Below, piece by piece: positions 63,476 through 64,000 of a stretch of DNA of 64,000 bases; within the stretch, counting starts at the first letter, position 1, and each line of letters begins with the position of its first letter. Source of the stretch: CANHVK01 sp046304235 (lineage in GTDB: Bacteria > Bacteroidota > Bacteroidia > Flavobacteriales_D > Crocinitomicaceae); contig JBKCEW010000004.1 of the NCBI GenBank assembly GCA_046304235.1, forward strand, positions 93,582-157,581, written 5' to 3'. Position numbers and translations under genes: made by a program. A model generated the notes under the pieces. The model had not been told where the DNA came from. It did not search any database and worked only from the letters and a program-made list of their open reading frames with translations.

Positions 63476-64000
63476 CTAATTATAGCCTTTAATAATGTTA
63501 TTTTCTCCAAAATAAAAACAAGAAGGATTATAATCGTCCCAACATGCTTGATATTCATTTCCACTTCCATAATTGGATGTATTCACATGATTAGGTAAAC
63601 CTCTTTGATAAGTCACCATATCATAATCCATTCCAATCCAAATGTATCCTTTAACCACATTTTTACAGTCTTCTCGTGACCAATTAGGATGTTTTTTTTG
63701 TAATCTCCCTGCTTTTGTTAGATACCATTTTCGTTCTTCTTCGAGATCTTTTAATCTATTCTTTTTTATTATTTCTAATTGTTCAATTTTTTTTACGTTT
63801 ATCAAACTATCTTCAATTCTTAATTTTTTAATAAATTCATTTCTATATTTATACAATAAAATTCTGAAATTTTGATTCAATTTATTATCACCAAAATATG
63901 ATAATCTCTCTATATTATTTAATTCATTAAGGCTTAATTTTGATAACTGAAGTTTTGCATATTCTATACTTTTTGAATTTTTAATTTCATTTTTTAGAAG
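63476..64000 (-). CDS. Hypothetical protein with SmpA/OmlA-like C-terminal domain, 5' end beyond window
   Basis: The minus-strand frame is open from its stop at 63476 to the window edge, so at least 174 residues are coded and the start lies outside; an in-frame TTG at 63880 is not a true start. The visible part is a Lys/Glu-rich helical stretch (LKDLEEERKWYLTKAGRLQ and before) followed by a small C-terminal domain: VKGYIWIGMDYDMVTYQRGLPNHVN, NEYQACWDDY and FYFGENNIIKG. The GM...V...GxP...Y...YF pattern is that of BamE/SmpA-type lipoprotein-like domains. The function is unknown. It is 76 bases upstream of fic on the same strand. Confidence 0.75.
   Translation of the reverse strand, partial: LLKNEIKNSKSIEYAKLQLSKLSLNELNNIERLSYFGDNKLNQNFRILLYKYRNEFIKKLRIEDSLINVKKIEQLEIIKKNRLKDLEEERKWYLTKAGRLQKKHPNWSREDCKNVVKGYIWIGMDYDMVTYQRGLPNHVNTSNYGSGNEYQACWDDYNPSCFYFGENNIIKGYN

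Overview
The window looks like a chromosomal segment of a low-GC Gram-negative member of the Bacteroidota, most likely order Flavobacteriales. The signs are AT-rich DNA, a three-domain IspG, a DUF4175 giant protein, SprA-like and DUF4836-like envelope proteins, Reg_prop/Y_Y_Y sensor architecture, TAnnTTTG-like promoter words and almost no Shine-Dalgarno sequences. The genus cannot be fixed from sequence alone. Most of the segment is housekeeping DNA with small accessory insertions.

Layout. 1-2468 (minus): complex I genes nuoA-B-C-D, with nuoD cut by the left edge. 2793-4579: two paralogous secreted proteins around a small XRE regulator and a perfect 16-bp palindrome. 4685-6776: tRNA-Cys, folB, gltX. 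6884-13915 (plus): DUF4175 protein, RsbW-like ATPase, ybeY, mnmG and a methyltransferase. ParB-type parS sites (one a perfect TGTTTCACGTGAAACA) sit at the gene borders, which suggests an origin-proximal position. 14287-22469: ispG, fatty-acid desaturase, S4 RNA-binding protein, hutI, recJ, LOG-family hydrolase, DUF2750 protein. 22493-30456: a large NtrY-like histidine kinase, divergent from a 1304-residue protein that joins beta-propeller sensor, Y_Y_Y, membrane segment, class III adenylate cyclase and HD hydrolase. 30542-35851: carboxylase beta subunit, KilA-N protein, MtnB-like aldolase, lipoprotein, a 23-bp-period repeat block, M20 dipeptidase. 35958-45596 (plus): purM, prfA, then four envelope proteins ending in a large SprA-like barrel. 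45750-50549: gcvH, feoA-feoB-Cys-rich miniprotein, LD-carboxypeptidase, aldose epimerase. 50546-57911 (minus): rod-shape operon mreB-mreC-mreD-mrdA-rodA, plus purH.

The most notable region is 58038-62230 (minus): a compact dltC-dltD-dltX-dltB-dltA operon. It includes a 49-residue DltX-like miniprotein ending in FVYQQF. Catalytic residues of all partners are visible, including the D-alanine-selecting Cys268 of DltA. A Gram-negative cell of this kind should have no teichoic acid, so the acceptor polymer is unknown. Next to it is a DUF4172-Fic-winged-helix protein whose start codon abuts two 10-9-10 inverted repeats, probably its own operator. The right edge cuts a gene with an SmpA/OmlA-like C-terminal domain.

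Intergenic gaps carry several families of short degenerate repeats (CACTGAGCCCGTTGAA type, CCTCC-TTGA-GGAGG type, CCCGATAGCTATCGGG, AGACAAAAGAC words). No CRISPR array, rRNA or complete insertion sequence was seen.
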